This document shows, one piece after another, positions 45,003 to 53,281 of a DNA stretch of 64,000 nt. Position numbers and translations under genes: made by a program. The notes below the pieces were generated by a model. That model was not told the origin of the DNA. It did no database searches and saw nothing but the letters and a program-made list of their open reading frames with translations. Each line of letters begins with the position of its first letter. The stretch's first letter is position 1. Source of the stretch: Arthrobacter agilis (GTDB taxonomy: Bacteria; Actinomycetota; Actinomycetes; Actinomycetales; Micrococcaceae); assembly GCF_002157505.1 (NCBI RefSeq), contig NZ_NFSC01000031.1:558001-622000 (forward strand), in the 5' to 3' direction.

Positions 45003-46577
45003 GTGAGCACCGACGACACCGCATCCGCAGCCCGAAATCCCACCGACTCGCCGGAGGGCCAGCCGCTGTCAGACCGCAACGAGAACCGCTCCCAGCGGCC
45101 CGACTCCGACGCCTTCAAGGCGTTCATGGCCGGCAGCTGGGCGCCGGCATCGGACGAGGTCCCCGACGAGGCACCCGTCGCCGCACACGCAGCCCGACGC
45201 CGTCGTGCCATCTCCGACCGCTTCCCCGGGGAGCGGCTCGTCGTTCCGGCCGGGCCCTTCAAGGTCCGCTCCAACGACACCGACTATCGGTACCGCCCGC
45301 ACTCCGGCTTCGCGCACCTGACCGGCCTCGGACTCGACCACGAGCCCGACGCCGTCCTCGTCCTCGAGCCCGTCGACCCGGGAACGGGCGACGACGGCGG
45401 GAACCACACGGCCACGCTGTACTTCCGGGAGCTAGCCGGCCGCGACAGCGCCGAGTTCTACGCGAACTCCCGCTACGGCGAGTTCTGGATCGGCGAGCGC
45501 CTCTCGATGACGCAGATCCAGGCCCAGCTCGCCCTCGAGACGGCGGACCTCGCCGACCTCGAGGTCGCCATCACCAAGGATGCCGGGGTTCCCGAGATCG
45601 GCGGCGTAAGCATCCGCCTGCTGCGCGAGGTCGACTTCAACGCGGACGCGCTCGTCGACACCTCCCGCATCAACACGGGCGTGGACCTCGAGAAGGCCGA
45701 CGCCCTCGACGCCGTGCTCGCCGAAGCGCTGTCCGAACTGAGGCTCATCAAGGACGCCTGGGAGATCGAGCAGATGGAAGCCGCCGTCGCGGCCACCGTC
45801 AACGGTTTCCACGAAGTCGTCCGGACTCTCCCCCGCGCCATCACGCACCCGCGCGGCGAGCGCGTGGTGGAAGGCGCGTTCTTCGCCCGGGCGCGCGAGG
45901 AAGGCAACGACCTCGGCTACGACACCATCGCCGCGTCGGGGAACAACGCCACCACGCTGCACTGGATCCGCAACACGGGCTCCCTCAGGGCCGGCGAGCT
46001 GCTCCTGCTCGATGCCGGAGTCGAGGCGGAGAGCCTCTACACCGCCGACATCACCCGGACCCTGCCCGTCAACGGGCGCTACACGGAGATCCAGCGAAAG
46101 GTCTACCAGGCCGTGCTCGACGCCGCCGATGCCGGTTTCGCCGCCGCGCAGCCCGGCCGCAGGTTCCGCGAGATCCACCTCGCTGCCGTCACCGTGCTGG
46201 CGGAGAACCTGGACCGGTGGGGCCTGCTGCCCGTGTCCCTCGAGGAGGCACTGGCACCGGAGGGCCAGCACCACCGCCGCTGGATGCCGCACGGCACGAG
46301 CCACCACCTCGGCATGGACGTCCACGACTGCGCCCAGGCCAAGCGCGATCTGTACCTGGACGGCGTCCTCACGGAGGGCATGGTGTTCACCATCGAACCC
46401 GGCCTCTACTTCAAGGCCGAGGACCTCGCCGTTCCCGAGGAGTACCGCGGGATCGGCGTGCGCATCGAGGACGACATCCTGATGACGGCGGACGGCCCCG
46501 TCAACCTCAGCGCGGCCCTCCCCCGCAACCCGGACGACGTCGAGGACTGGATGGCCGGCATCTGGGGCAACGAGTAG
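45003..46577 (+). CDS. pepP: Xaa-Pro aminopeptidase (M24B)
   Basis: The 524-residue product has an N-terminal creatinase-like domain and a C-terminal pita-bread domain. The metal ligands are visible in LLLLDAGVEAE and SLYTADITRTLPV (two Asp), MPHGTSHHLGMDVHD (His), FTIEPGLYF (Glu) and GIGVRIEDDI (Glu). It removes N-terminal residues before proline, in the cytoplasm. The first 40 residues are a variable polar extension. GTG 45003 has a GACGAT hexamer 6 nt upstream, a weak match to the leaderless pattern. A strong terminator follows. Confidence 0.93.
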   Translation: MSTDDTASAARNPTDSPEGQPLSDRNENRSQRPDSDAFKAFMAGSWAPASDEVPDEAPVAAHAARRRRAISDRFPGERLVVPAGPFKVRSNDTDYRYRPHSGFAHLTGLGLDHEPDAVLVLEPVDPGTGDDGGNHTATLYFRELAGRDSAEFYANSRYGEFWIGERLSMTQIQAQLALETADLADLEVAITKDAGVPEIGGVSIRLLREVDFNADALVDTSRINTGVDLEKADALDAVLAEALSELRLIKDAWEIEQMEAAVAATVNGFHEVVRTLPRAITHPRGERVVEGAFFARAREEGNDLGYDTIAASGNNATTLHWIRNTGSLRAGELLLLDAGVEAESLYTADITRTLPVNGRYTEIQRKVYQAVLDAADAGFAAAQPGRRFREIHLAAVTVLAENLDRWGLLPVSLEEALAPEGQHHRRWMPHGTSHHLGMDVHDCAQAKRDLYLDGVLTEGMVFTIEPGLYFKAEDLAVPEEYRGIGVRIEDDILMTADGPVNLSAALPRNPDDVEDWMAGIWGNE

Positions 46578-46624
46578 GCGACGGGCCCGGACGATGCGCG
46601 GCCCAGGCTGAGACGGCTCGAAGA

Positions 46625-46662
46625 CGGGAAAGGCAGGGACCGGAGGGTCCCTGCCTTTCCCG
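46625..46662. terminator. Bidirectional hairpin terminator after pepP
   Basis: A perfect 17-bp stem, CGGGAAAGGCAGGGACC with its complement, and a GGAG loop lie between two convergent genes. No long T-tract follows, so termination may be only partial. Confidence 0.75.
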
Positions 46663-46698
46663 TTCCGTACTGTTGTCCGGCCTGTGCCGTCCGGTCCT

Positions 46699-46731
46699 CA
46701 GCGGGTCAGCAGCGGGTCAGCAGCGGGTCAG
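46699..46731. repeat. Three 11-bp tandem repeats at the 3' end of the stress-protein gene
   Basis: CAGCGGGTCAG occurs three times in direct succession. On the complement each copy includes TGA. Because 11 is not a multiple of three, the copies place stops in successive frames at the end of the leftward gene. Confidence 0.85.
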
Positions 46732-47585
46732 CGCGGGCCGCCCGCGGCGGAGGAGCCGTGCGACCCGGGTTCCCGGCCATCGGCCGGAGCGTCGTGGGCA
46801 GCGGGTGCCGCGGGCGTACCGGGCTCCGACGTCGGCCCCACGGGAGAGTCCTCCACGCGCACACCGTACTGGGGCCGTCCGTCCGGAAGGTCGGGGAACT
46901 GTCCCCTGCGGGGCCCGCTGGTGCCGGGACCGGCGGTCTCGCCCTCTGCCGTGCCCGGCTGCTGCGGCTGCTGCGGCTGCTGTCCGGTGTAGGGATCGTT
47001 CCACGACGCCGGGCGCTCGGGCGCCTGCTGGGGAGCGCGCCCCGGTGCCGTGCCCCAGGGCGAGGGATTCGCCCCGGGGTGCTGCGCCTGCCCGTTCATC
47101 GGGAGCTGCTGGAGCAGGCGACGGGCGTCCGCTGCGAGGCTCGGATCGACGATGACGTCGTAGCTCGTCGCGATCACCTGGCTCGTGGAGGTGAAGTCGC
47201 GCTTGCCGCGCTGGAACGCGTACGTGATGACGCCGAAGAGCAGCCAGAAGATGGCGCCCAGCGCGATCGAGGAGGAGATGGTGCTGCCTGCCTCGCTGCC
47301 GGCGAAGAGGCTCAGGATCAGTCCCACGAACAGTCCGAACCAGGCTCCCGTCGCGGCGCTGGCGAGCGCCACCCGCGGGTAGCTGAGGCGACCCGTGACG
47401 CGCTCCACCGTCTTGAGGTCGTTGCCGATGATGGCCACGCGCTCCACGGCGAACTTGTTGTCGGCGAGGTAGTCCACGGCTTTCTGCGCGTCGAGGTAGC
47501 CGGTGTACCGGCCGATGGTCTCGCCCGAAGGCAACACCCGGCCCGGGTCGCGGGATGCAGTGGTTCCAAGTGGTGGTGTCGACAT
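46728..47585 (-). CDS. General-stress-protein-17M-like membrane protein
   Basis: The 285-residue product has a GSP17M-like domain at about 25-75 (YTGYLDAQKAVDYLADNKFA, VERVAIIGNDLKTVERVTGR). Two membrane helices follow at about 82-100 and 108-128 (GAWFGLFVGLILSLFAG and SIALGAIFWLLFGVITYAF). The C-terminal 120 residues are Pro/Gln/Gly-rich and disordered. ATG 47585 has GGGAG 9 nt upstream. It is divergent from the CBS gene. The function of this family is unknown. Confidence 0.85.
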   Translation of the reverse strand: MSTPPLGTTASRDPGRVLPSGETIGRYTGYLDAQKAVDYLADNKFAVERVAIIGNDLKTVERVTGRLSYPRVALASAATGAWFGLFVGLILSLFAGSEAGSTISSSIALGAIFWLLFGVITYAFQRGKRDFTSTSQVIATSYDVIVDPSLAADARRLLQQLPMNGQAQHPGANPSPWGTAPGRAPQQAPERPASWNDPYTGQQPQQPQQPGTAEGETAGPGTSGPRRGQFPDLPDGRPQYGVRVEDSPVGPTSEPGTPAAPAAHDAPADGREPGSHGSSAAGGPR

Positions 47586-47747
47586 GCGTCCATTCTCCCG
47601 TACCGCCTCCCCCGATGGGAGGCGTATCGCCGGAGGTGAACTCCCGCGCCGCTGGACGCCCCTCCGAAGGACGGCGGAAGCAGGGTCCGTACGCCGCCGA
47701 CGTGCGTCTTCCGCAGGTACGATACCCTCCCGGCGCGCCGCGCCGGA

Positions 47748-47753
47748 TAGCCT
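47748..47753 (+). promoter_or_regulatory. Leaderless -10 element of the CBS/MgtE_N gene
   Basis: TAGCCT is followed by 6 nt and GTG at 47760. Confidence 0.55.
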
Positions 47754-47759
47754 AGAGCA

Positions 47760-49043
47760 GTGACTACCAATCCGACCCGCGTCTTCGTCGCCCGACTGCT
47801 GGGCCTCGATGTCTTCGATCCGCTGGGCGACCGCCTGGGCCGCCTGCGGGACGCCGTCGTACTCGACCGCGGCCCGAGCAAGGCACCGCAGGTGGTGGGC
47901 CTCGTGGTCGAGGTTCCCGGCAAGAAGCGCGTCTTCGTGCCCATGACCCGCATCACCTCGATGGACCCGTCCCAGATCATCTGCACCGGCCTCGTCAACC
48001 TCCGCCGCTTCGAGCAGCGCGGCGCGGAGATGCTGGTCGTGGCCGAGCTCTTCGACCGCCGCCTCACCCTGCGCGACGGCAGCGGCAGCGCCGTCGTCGA
48101 GGATATCGCGATGGAGCGCAACCGTGCGGGCGACTGGCACGTCTCGCAGCTGTTCGTACGACGCGGCGGGTCCACCTCTCCCCTGCGCGGACTCCGTCGC
48201 GGCGGCGAGCGCCTCATCATCGACTGGCTCGACGCCTTCCACGGGACGACGGACGAACCGCAGGGCGCGACCCAGTTCGTCGCCCAGCACGACGACCTCA
48301 AGCCCGCCGACTTCGCCGACGCGCTGCACGAGATGAACGACAAGCGGCGCATCGAGGTGGCCGGGGAACTCCAGGACGACCGCCTCGCGGACGTCCTCCA
48401 GGAACTGCCCGACGACGACCAGGTCCAGATCCTCCAGTCCCTGACGCGCGAGCGCGCGGCCGACGTCCTCGAGGAGATGGACCCCGACGACGCGGCCGAC
48501 CTCCTCAACGAACTCCCCGAGGCGCAGAAGGAGGAGCTCCTCCAGCTCATGGAACCCGACGACGCCGAGGACGTACGCCGGCTGCTCGAGTACGAGGAGG
48601 ACACCGCGGGTTCCCTCATGACCACGGTGCCGGTCATCCTCCCACCGGAGGCGACCGTCGCCGAGGCCCTCGCGCACGTCCGTCGCGAGGAACTGACACC
48701 GGCCCTCGCGTCGTCCATCTTCGTGTGCCGGCCTCCGCTCGAGACGCCGACCGGGCGCTACCTCGGCGTGGTCCACATCCAGCAGCTGCTGCGCTACCCG
48801 CCGCCGGAGCCGCTCGGCAACATCATCGACACGGACCTCGAGGCCGTGGGCGACCAGGCGAACGTGAGCGAAGTGTCCAGGATCCTCGCCACCTACAACC
48901 TGAACTCGCTGCCGGTGGTGAACACCGACGGCAGGCTGGTGGGTGCCGTGACCGTGGACGACGTGCTGGATCATCTGCTGCCCGACGACTGGAGGGCACA
49001 GGACGACACCTCCGCAGCGAAACGAGGTGACCGCCGTGGTTGA
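47760..49043 (+). CDS. MgtE_N and CBS-domain protein without transport domain
   Basis: The 427-residue product has a PRC-barrel-like N-terminus (residues 1-150, with RVFVARLLGLDVFDPLGDRL). An MgtE N-terminal superhelix follows at about 195-285 (LADVLQELPDDDQVQILQSL, DVLEEMDPDDAADLLNELPE) and a CBS pair at about 285-415 (DTAGSLMTT, NSLPVVNTDGRLVGAVTVDD). The membrane channel domain of MgtE is missing, so this is not a complete Mg2+ transporter. It may sense Mg2+ or nucleotides. The next gene encodes a DUF1003 membrane protein that overlaps its end, suggesting a functional pair. Confidence 0.88.
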   Translation: MTTNPTRVFVARLLGLDVFDPLGDRLGRLRDAVVLDRGPSKAPQVVGLVVEVPGKKRVFVPMTRITSMDPSQIICTGLVNLRRFEQRGAEMLVVAELFDRRLTLRDGSGSAVVEDIAMERNRAGDWHVSQLFVRRGGSTSPLRGLRRGGERLIIDWLDAFHGTTDEPQGATQFVAQHDDLKPADFADALHEMNDKRRIEVAGELQDDRLADVLQELPDDDQVQILQSLTRERAADVLEEMDPDDAADLLNELPEAQKEELLQLMEPDDAEDVRRLLEYEEDTAGSLMTTVPVILPPEATVAEALAHVRREELTPALASSIFVCRPPLETPTGRYLGVVHIQQLLRYPPPEPLGNIIDTDLEAVGDQANVSEVSRILATYNLNSLPVVNTDGRLVGAVTVDDVLDHLLPDDWRAQDDTSAAKRGDRRG

Positions 49044-49635
49044 GAAGATCCGATCGAATTCTCGCGGACTCGACACTCCCCGTGAGGCGCGCAAGCGCAT
49101 CCTCCCGCGCCTGCGACCGAACCCGGACCGCTTCGGCAGCGGCACGGAGAACATCGCCCGTTTCATGGGTACCCCGCAGTTCCTCTTCTACATGACGGTC
49201 TTCGTCGCGCTGTGGCTGACGTGGAACACCGTCGCTCCGGCGAACCTGCGCTTCGACAGCGCGGCGCTCGGGTTCACGGCACTGACCCTGATGCTCTCCC
49301 TGCAGGCCTCCTATGCCGCACCCCTGCTGCTCCTCGCGCAGAACCGCCAGGACGACCGCGACCGCGTCTCCATGCGCGAGGACCGCCACCGGGCGGAGCG
49401 GAACCTGTCGGACACCGAGTACCTGACGCGGGAGATCGCGGAGCTGCGCATCGCCCTGCGCGAGGTCGCGACACGCGACTACGTACGCTCCGAGCTCCGC
49501 TCCATCCTCGAGGAACTCCTCGAGACGACCGACGGCCAGGAGCTGACCCTGCAGAAACGGAAGCCCCGGAAGCCGTCGGACAGCACCGTGGCGCTGCCGA
49601 AGGTCCAGTCCGCCGGGAGGAAGCCCGTCCGGTGA
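49036..49635 (+). CDS. DUF1003 membrane protein
   Basis: The 199-residue product carries the DUF1003 motif RFMGTPQFLFYMTVFVALWL, two membrane helices (about 48-68 and 80-102) and LLLAQNRQDDRDR after them. A coiled coil (about 110-165) and a basic tail follow. GTG 49036 has GAGG 8 nt upstream; GTG 49027 is an alternative that would remove that spacing. It overlaps the stop of the CBS gene by 8 bp, and its own stop overlaps mrp by 4 bp. DUF1003 function is unknown. Confidence 0.87.
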   Translation: MVEKIRSNSRGLDTPREARKRILPRLRPNPDRFGSGTENIARFMGTPQFLFYMTVFVALWLTWNTVAPANLRFDSAALGFTALTLMLSLQASYAAPLLLLAQNRQDDRDRVSMREDRHRAERNLSDTEYLTREIAELRIALREVATRDYVRSELRSILEELLETTDGQELTLQKRKPRKPSDSTVALPKVQSAGRKPVR

Positions 49636-50762
49636 GCACACCCCTGCCCGACGAGGAGGCCGTACGGACGGCCCTCACCACGGTGATCGACCCCGAATTG
49701 CGCCGCCCCATCACCGAACTCGGCATGCTCGAGTCCGTGTCCATCGCGGAACGGACAGTGCGGATCCGGGTCCTGCTGACGATCGCCGGCTGCCCCCTGC
49801 GCGACACGATCACGCAGGACGCCGAAGCCGCCCTGTCCGCCGTCGACGGGGTGGAGCGCGTCGAGGTCGAGCTCGGCGTCATGGACCAGGCCCAGCGCGA
49901 CGCGCTGAAGGAGCAGCTGAAAGGCGCCGGCGGCCGCCGCGGCATCCCCTTCAACGACCCGTCGTCGCTCACGCGCGTCTACGCGGTGGCGAGCGGCAAG
50001 GGCGGTGTCGGCAAATCCAGCGTGACCGTGAACCTGGCGGTCGCCATGGCCGCGCGGGGGCTCCGGGTGGGCATCGTGGACGCCGACGTGTACGGGTTCT
50101 CCGTCCCCGCCCTCCTGGGCATCACGCAGCAGCCCACGCGCGTCGACGAGCTCATCCTGCCGCCGGTCGCCCACGGTGTGAAGGTGATCTCCATCGGGAT
50201 GTTCGTGGAGGGCAACCAGCCCATCTCCTGGCGCGGCCCGATGCTGCATCGCGCACTCGAACAGTTCCTCACGGACGTCTACTTCGGCGACCTGGACGCC
50301 CTGTTCCTCGACCTTCCCCCGGGGACGGGCGACATCGCCATCTCGGTCGCGCAGTTGCTGCCGTCGTCCGAGCTCTTGGTCGTCACGACGCCGCAGAGTG
50401 CCGCTGCCGATGTCGCCGAACGGGCCGGTGCCATGGCCGCGCAGACAGGGCAGCGCGTCGCCGGGGTGATCGAGAACATGTCCTGGCTCGAGCTGCCCGA
50501 CGGCGGGCGGCTCGAACTCTTCGGTGCAGGGGGTGGGAGGACGCTCGCCGCGAGACTGTCGGCCACGCTGGGCACGGAGATCCCCCTGCTGGGCAGCATC
50601 CCGCTGGACGTGGCCCTGCGGGAAGGTGGCGACGCCGGCACTCCCCTCGTCCTCGGCGAAGGGGCCTCGACGGCACGCGACGAGCTGACGGCGATCGCCT
50701 CCACCCTCGCCCGCCGCCCGCGCGGCCTGGACGGCCTGAGGCTGCCGGTCAGCCTTCGCTGA
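49632..50762 (+). CDS. mrp: Mrp/NBP35-type iron-sulfur carrier ATPase with DUF59 domain
   Basis: The 376-residue product has an N-terminal MIP18/DUF59 domain (residues 5-95: TVIDPELRRPITELGML) and a deviant Walker A in YAVASGKGGVGKSSVTVNLA at about 117. GIVDADVYGFSVPALLGI and FLDLPPGTGDIAISVAQLLP follow. It is expected to deliver Fe-S clusters. The CxxC found in many Mrp proteins is replaced by WLELPDGGRL, as I recall for other actinobacterial members. GTG 49632 overlaps the DUF1003 stop (GTGA). It is convergent with tatB, 18 bp apart. Confidence 0.93.
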   Translation: MSTPLPDEEAVRTALTTVIDPELRRPITELGMLESVSIAERTVRIRVLLTIAGCPLRDTITQDAEAALSAVDGVERVEVELGVMDQAQRDALKEQLKGAGGRRGIPFNDPSSLTRVYAVASGKGGVGKSSVTVNLAVAMAARGLRVGIVDADVYGFSVPALLGITQQPTRVDELILPPVAHGVKVISIGMFVEGNQPISWRGPMLHRALEQFLTDVYFGDLDALFLDLPPGTGDIAISVAQLLPSSELLVVTTPQSAAADVAERAGAMAAQTGQRVAGVIENMSWLELPDGGRLELFGAGGGRTLAARLSATLGTEIPLLGSIPLDVALREGGDAGTPLVLGEGASTARDELTAIASTLARRPRGLDGLRLPVSLR

Positions 50763-50780
50763 CACAGGGAAAGCGCTCCG

Positions 50781-51182
50781 TCAGGTGGCCTCGAGGTCGT
50801 AGGGCGCGGCCTGTCCGGCTTCGAGGCGCGGCCCGATCGGCACGACCGCGGGGCGGGCGACGCCGGGTGCAGGCGCAGCGGGTACGGGCCGGGGAGCACC
50901 TCCGCTGACGGGCTTGAAGACGTCCTCGATGTCGTCGAGGAGCGCCTCCTTGATGATGCGGCGGGGGTCGTACTGGCGGGGGTCGAGCTTGCGCCAATCG
51001 ACCTCGTCCAGTTCCGGTCCGACCTCTTCCCGGAGTTGCTCACGGGCTCCCGTCGCCATGCGCCGCAGGCCCTTCACGAGCCGGGCGAGTTGGGCCGCGT
51101 ACTCCGGAAGCCGCTCCGGGCCGAGCACCACGACGGCGATGAACGCCAGGACCACGAGTTCGAGGCCGTTGATTCCCAACAC
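50781..51182 (-). CDS. tatB: Sec-independent translocase subunit TatB
   Basis: The 133-residue product starts with one membrane helix followed by the amphipathic helix of TatA/B: LGINGLELVVLAFIAVVVLG, then PERLPEYAAQLARLVKGLRR. The conserved FGPxxLP-like hinge is here VLGPERLP. The C-terminal half is Pro/Ala-rich. The length and position beside mrp and the sigE/rseA pair favour TatB over TatA. GTG 51182 lies 6 nt after TAGTCT, so it is leaderless. Confidence 0.9.
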   Translation of the reverse strand: MLGINGLELVVLAFIAVVVLGPERLPEYAAQLARLVKGLRRMATGAREQLREEVGPELDEVDWRKLDPRQYDPRRIIKEALLDDIEDVFKPVSGGAPRPVPAAPAPGVARPAVVPIGPRLEAGQAAPYDLEAT

Positions 51183-51188
51183 GTGAAA

Positions 51189-51194
51189 AGACTA
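51189..51194 (-). promoter_or_regulatory. Leaderless -10 element of tatB
   Basis: The complement reads TAGTCT, 6 nt, then GTG at 51182. This gives tatB its own promoter, downstream of the sigE-rseA operon. Confidence 0.55.
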
Positions 51195-51290
51195 CCTTCC
51201 CGGCCAGTGCCGACCACATTCGCCCGTGCCGCGTGAGCGCCGCGGGACAGGAGCTGTCGCGCCCTGCCATCCGCGTCAGCGCAGGGTCGC

Positions 51291-52307
51291 CTAGCCGTTC
51301 TCCCCGGGATGCGTGATCATCGAGAGGCCGCGGATGATCCGCTCCATCATCGAGTCCTCCTGGCCCTGCGGCGACAGGGCCAGCTGGGCATGCTCAGCCG
51401 TGACGAGCTGGCTGAGCGTCTGCGGCATCGCGGCGGCGGGCAGGTCCGACACCACGGTGTAGGTGACGGACGGCGAGTCGAGCACCACCTGCCAGGGTTC
51501 GCCGGAACGGACCCAGACGTCGCGCTCGGCGCCGCCGATGTGCTCGAAGCCGTCCGCCGTCACGATGTTGCCGGTCACGGCGTTCAGCGGCGGAGCGTCG
51601 GCGTCGCGAACCTCGCCGACCTTCCTCTGTTCGTAGACGGTCACCGTGTCGCCGTCGTTCTCGAGGACGATCTCCAGGGTCGGCCTGCCCGCGACCGTGA
51701 TGCCCTCGGCGCTCTGCAGCGTGAAACCGAGGGACTCGAGCTCCGGGCAGTACCAGCCTCCGGACCGGAGCGTCTCCAGCTGGTCGGTGTCCAGGTAGGT
51801 GGGCGTCTGCGACGCGACGGACTCCCAGCGCGCCTGCAGCGCGGTGGCTCCGGTCGCGGCCCCCTCGGCCGTGACGGACCGCGCCTCGGACCCCATGACG
51901 TAGGCGCTCGCCAGGATGGCGGTGGCGACGACGGCAGATGCGCCGACGGCGGTGAGCACCGTGCGGCTCCGGGGGACGGCCCGTTCGTGGTGGTCGCGCA
52001 CGAAGGCTGCACGGGAACCCGTCCGGGCCTCGTTCCTGCCGGTATTTCTGCCGGTATTCATGCCGGTATTTCTGCCGGTATTTCTGCCGGCGGTGGAGCC
52101 GAAGGCGGGCGAGAGGAGCCTGCGCTGGAGGTCCGGGTCCGGGGCCGGGTTCCGCAGGCCCAGCAGGGCGCTCTTGAGGCTCCGGAGGCGCGAGACCGTC
52201 GCGGCGCATGACGCACAGCGTGAGACATGCTGTTCGACGGCGATTCGACGCCGGTCGGACAGCTCACCGTCCACGAGGTCCTGCAGGGAGCGATGGGGAT
52301 GAAGCAT
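51291..52307 (-). CDS. rseA: Zinc-binding anti-sigma factor of SigE (RseA-like)
   Basis: The 338-residue product starts with a ZAS domain, LVDGELSDRRRIAVEQHVSR, then CASCAATVSRL (His-x3-Cys-x2-Cys). A linker with four TGRN-type repeats (residues 74-90) and one membrane helix at about 112-134 (VLTAVGASAVVATAILASAY) follow. An extracytoplasmic domain of about 200 residues completes it. It would hold SigE at the membrane until released by stress. ATG 52307 is 5 nt after the sigE stop, so the two are coupled. No HtrA protease gene follows, unlike in mycobacteria. Confidence 0.88.
   Translation of the reverse strand: MLHPHRSLQDLVDGELSDRRRIAVEQHVSRCASCAATVSRLRSLKSALLGLRNPAPDPDLQRRLLSPAFGSTAGRNTGRNTGMNTGRNTGRNEARTGSRAAFVRDHHERAVPRSRTVLTAVGASAVVATAILASAYVMGSEARSVTAEGAATGATALQARWESVASQTPTYLDTDQLETLRSGGWYCPELESLGFTLQSAEGITVAGRPTLEIVLENDGDTVTVYEQRKVGEVRDADAPPLNAVTGNIVTADGFEHIGGAERDVWVRSGEPWQVVLDSPSVTYTVVSDLPAAAMPQTLSQLVTAEHAQLALSPQGQEDSMMERIIRGLSMITHPGENG
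52038..52085 (-). repeat. Four tandem 12-bp units within rseA
   Basis: GCCGGTATTTCT (one copy GCCGGTATTCAT) is repeated at 52038, 52050, 52062 and 52074. On the coding strand each unit encodes RNTG or MNTG. The DNA-level identity suggests slippage, and the 12-bp unit keeps the frame. Confidence 0.95.
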
Positions 52308-52312
52308 CGTTC

Positions 52313-52960
52313 CTAACCCACGCCGGCGATCCGTGGGACACCCAGGGCGGCGCCGTTCCCGCCCGGCTTCCGCGGGTCGCGGTGGGCGAGCTTCTCCCGC
52401 AGCATCGTCCGGCCGCGGTGGATACGCGAACGGACGGTACCGAGCTTGACGCCGAGGACCTGCGCCACCTCGTCGTATGCCAGACCCTCGAGGTCGCAGA
52501 GCACGACGGCGGCGCGGAAGTCCGGCGGGAGTTCCTCCAGGGCTGCCTGCACGTCGATGTCCAGGTTGTTGAATTCGAAGCTGCGCTCGGGGCCGGGATG
52601 CTTGCTCGGCAACCTGCTCTCGGCTTCTTCCGTCAGCCCGTCGAACCGGATGCGGGTCTTGCGCCGCGCCTGGTCGAGGAAGAGGTTGGTGGTGATGCGG
52701 TGCAGCCAGCCGTCGAGGGTGCCCGGCTTGAAGTTCGCCAGTGACCGGAAGACCCTCACGAAGACTTCCTGCGTGAGGTCCTCGGCGTCGAACTTGTTGC
52801 CCGTGAGGCGGTACGCCAGGCGGTAGACCTTCGGCGAGTAGTTGGTGACGACTTCTTCCCAGGACGGCGCGACCCACGGGTTGCCGTGCTCATCCAGGAT
52901 GGGCACGTCCGCTCCGGGAACGGCCTCCATGGCGGCCTGTGCCGCCTTCACGCTAGACAT
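52313..52960 (-). CDS. sigE: ECF sigma factor SigE
   Basis: The 215-residue product has sigma region 2 ([38 protein letters not shown]) at about 40-100 and region 4 ([40 protein letters not shown]) at about 140-190. It is a cell-envelope/redox type ECF factor. ATG 52960 was chosen over the adjacent ATG 52963 because AAGGGG then has a 6-nt spacing. The downstream anti-sigma gene and the divergent O-methyltransferase match the mycobacterial sigE locus. Confidence 0.93.
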   Translation of the reverse strand: MSSVKAAQAAMEAVPGADVPILDEHGNPWVAPSWEEVVTNYSPKVYRLAYRLTGNKFDAEDLTQEVFVRVFRSLANFKPGTLDGWLHRITTNLFLDQARRKTRIRFDGLTEEAESRLPSKHPGPERSFEFNNLDIDVQAALEELPPDFRAAVVLCDLEGLAYDEVAQVLGVKLGTVRSRIHRGRTMLREKLAHRDPRKPGGNGAALGVPRIAGVG

Positions 52961-53281
52961 CATCTACCCCTTCTCGCCACGCATCCCGAACAGGTCCTAC
53001 CCCGCGGCTGCCACGGCTGCGGTGGTACCGGGGATTCGGGGCCGTGCTCATGCTGGATGTCCCGAGATGAAAGTCTTTCCCACCAAGCTGGGAACTAGCT
53101 GGCAGATACGTGTGTTGCACCCACCCCGGGGACGCCCGACCCGCTATCCTTGCCTGCGCGCGCCCCCGCCGCCGCATGGAAGTCCGGCCGCGCCGCACAG
53201 TAGTGTTGGGGCGGGGCGCCTGCCTCCCGGAGCGTGCCCCCTCTCCCGTAACCACTTCCCGTAACCACAGAACGGATGTTC
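52961..53281. other. Divergent intergenic region between sigE and the O-methyltransferase
   Basis: This 320-bp region has no gene I can support. It contains a perfect inverted repeat, GAAAGTCTTTC, at 53069-53079 and GGGAACT at 53090-53096, which resembles the -35 of SigE-type promoters but has no well-placed partner. TAGTGT at 53201-53206 may be the -10 of the O-methyltransferase gene. TCCCGTAACCAC is directly repeated just upstream of that gene. Confidence 0.5.

Noticed and set aside
53090..53108. GGGAAC followed by CGTG as a SigE-dependent promoter for the O-methyltransferase
   Set aside because: The spacing (13 bp) is too short for known ECF SigE promoters and it lies about 180 bp from the gene.
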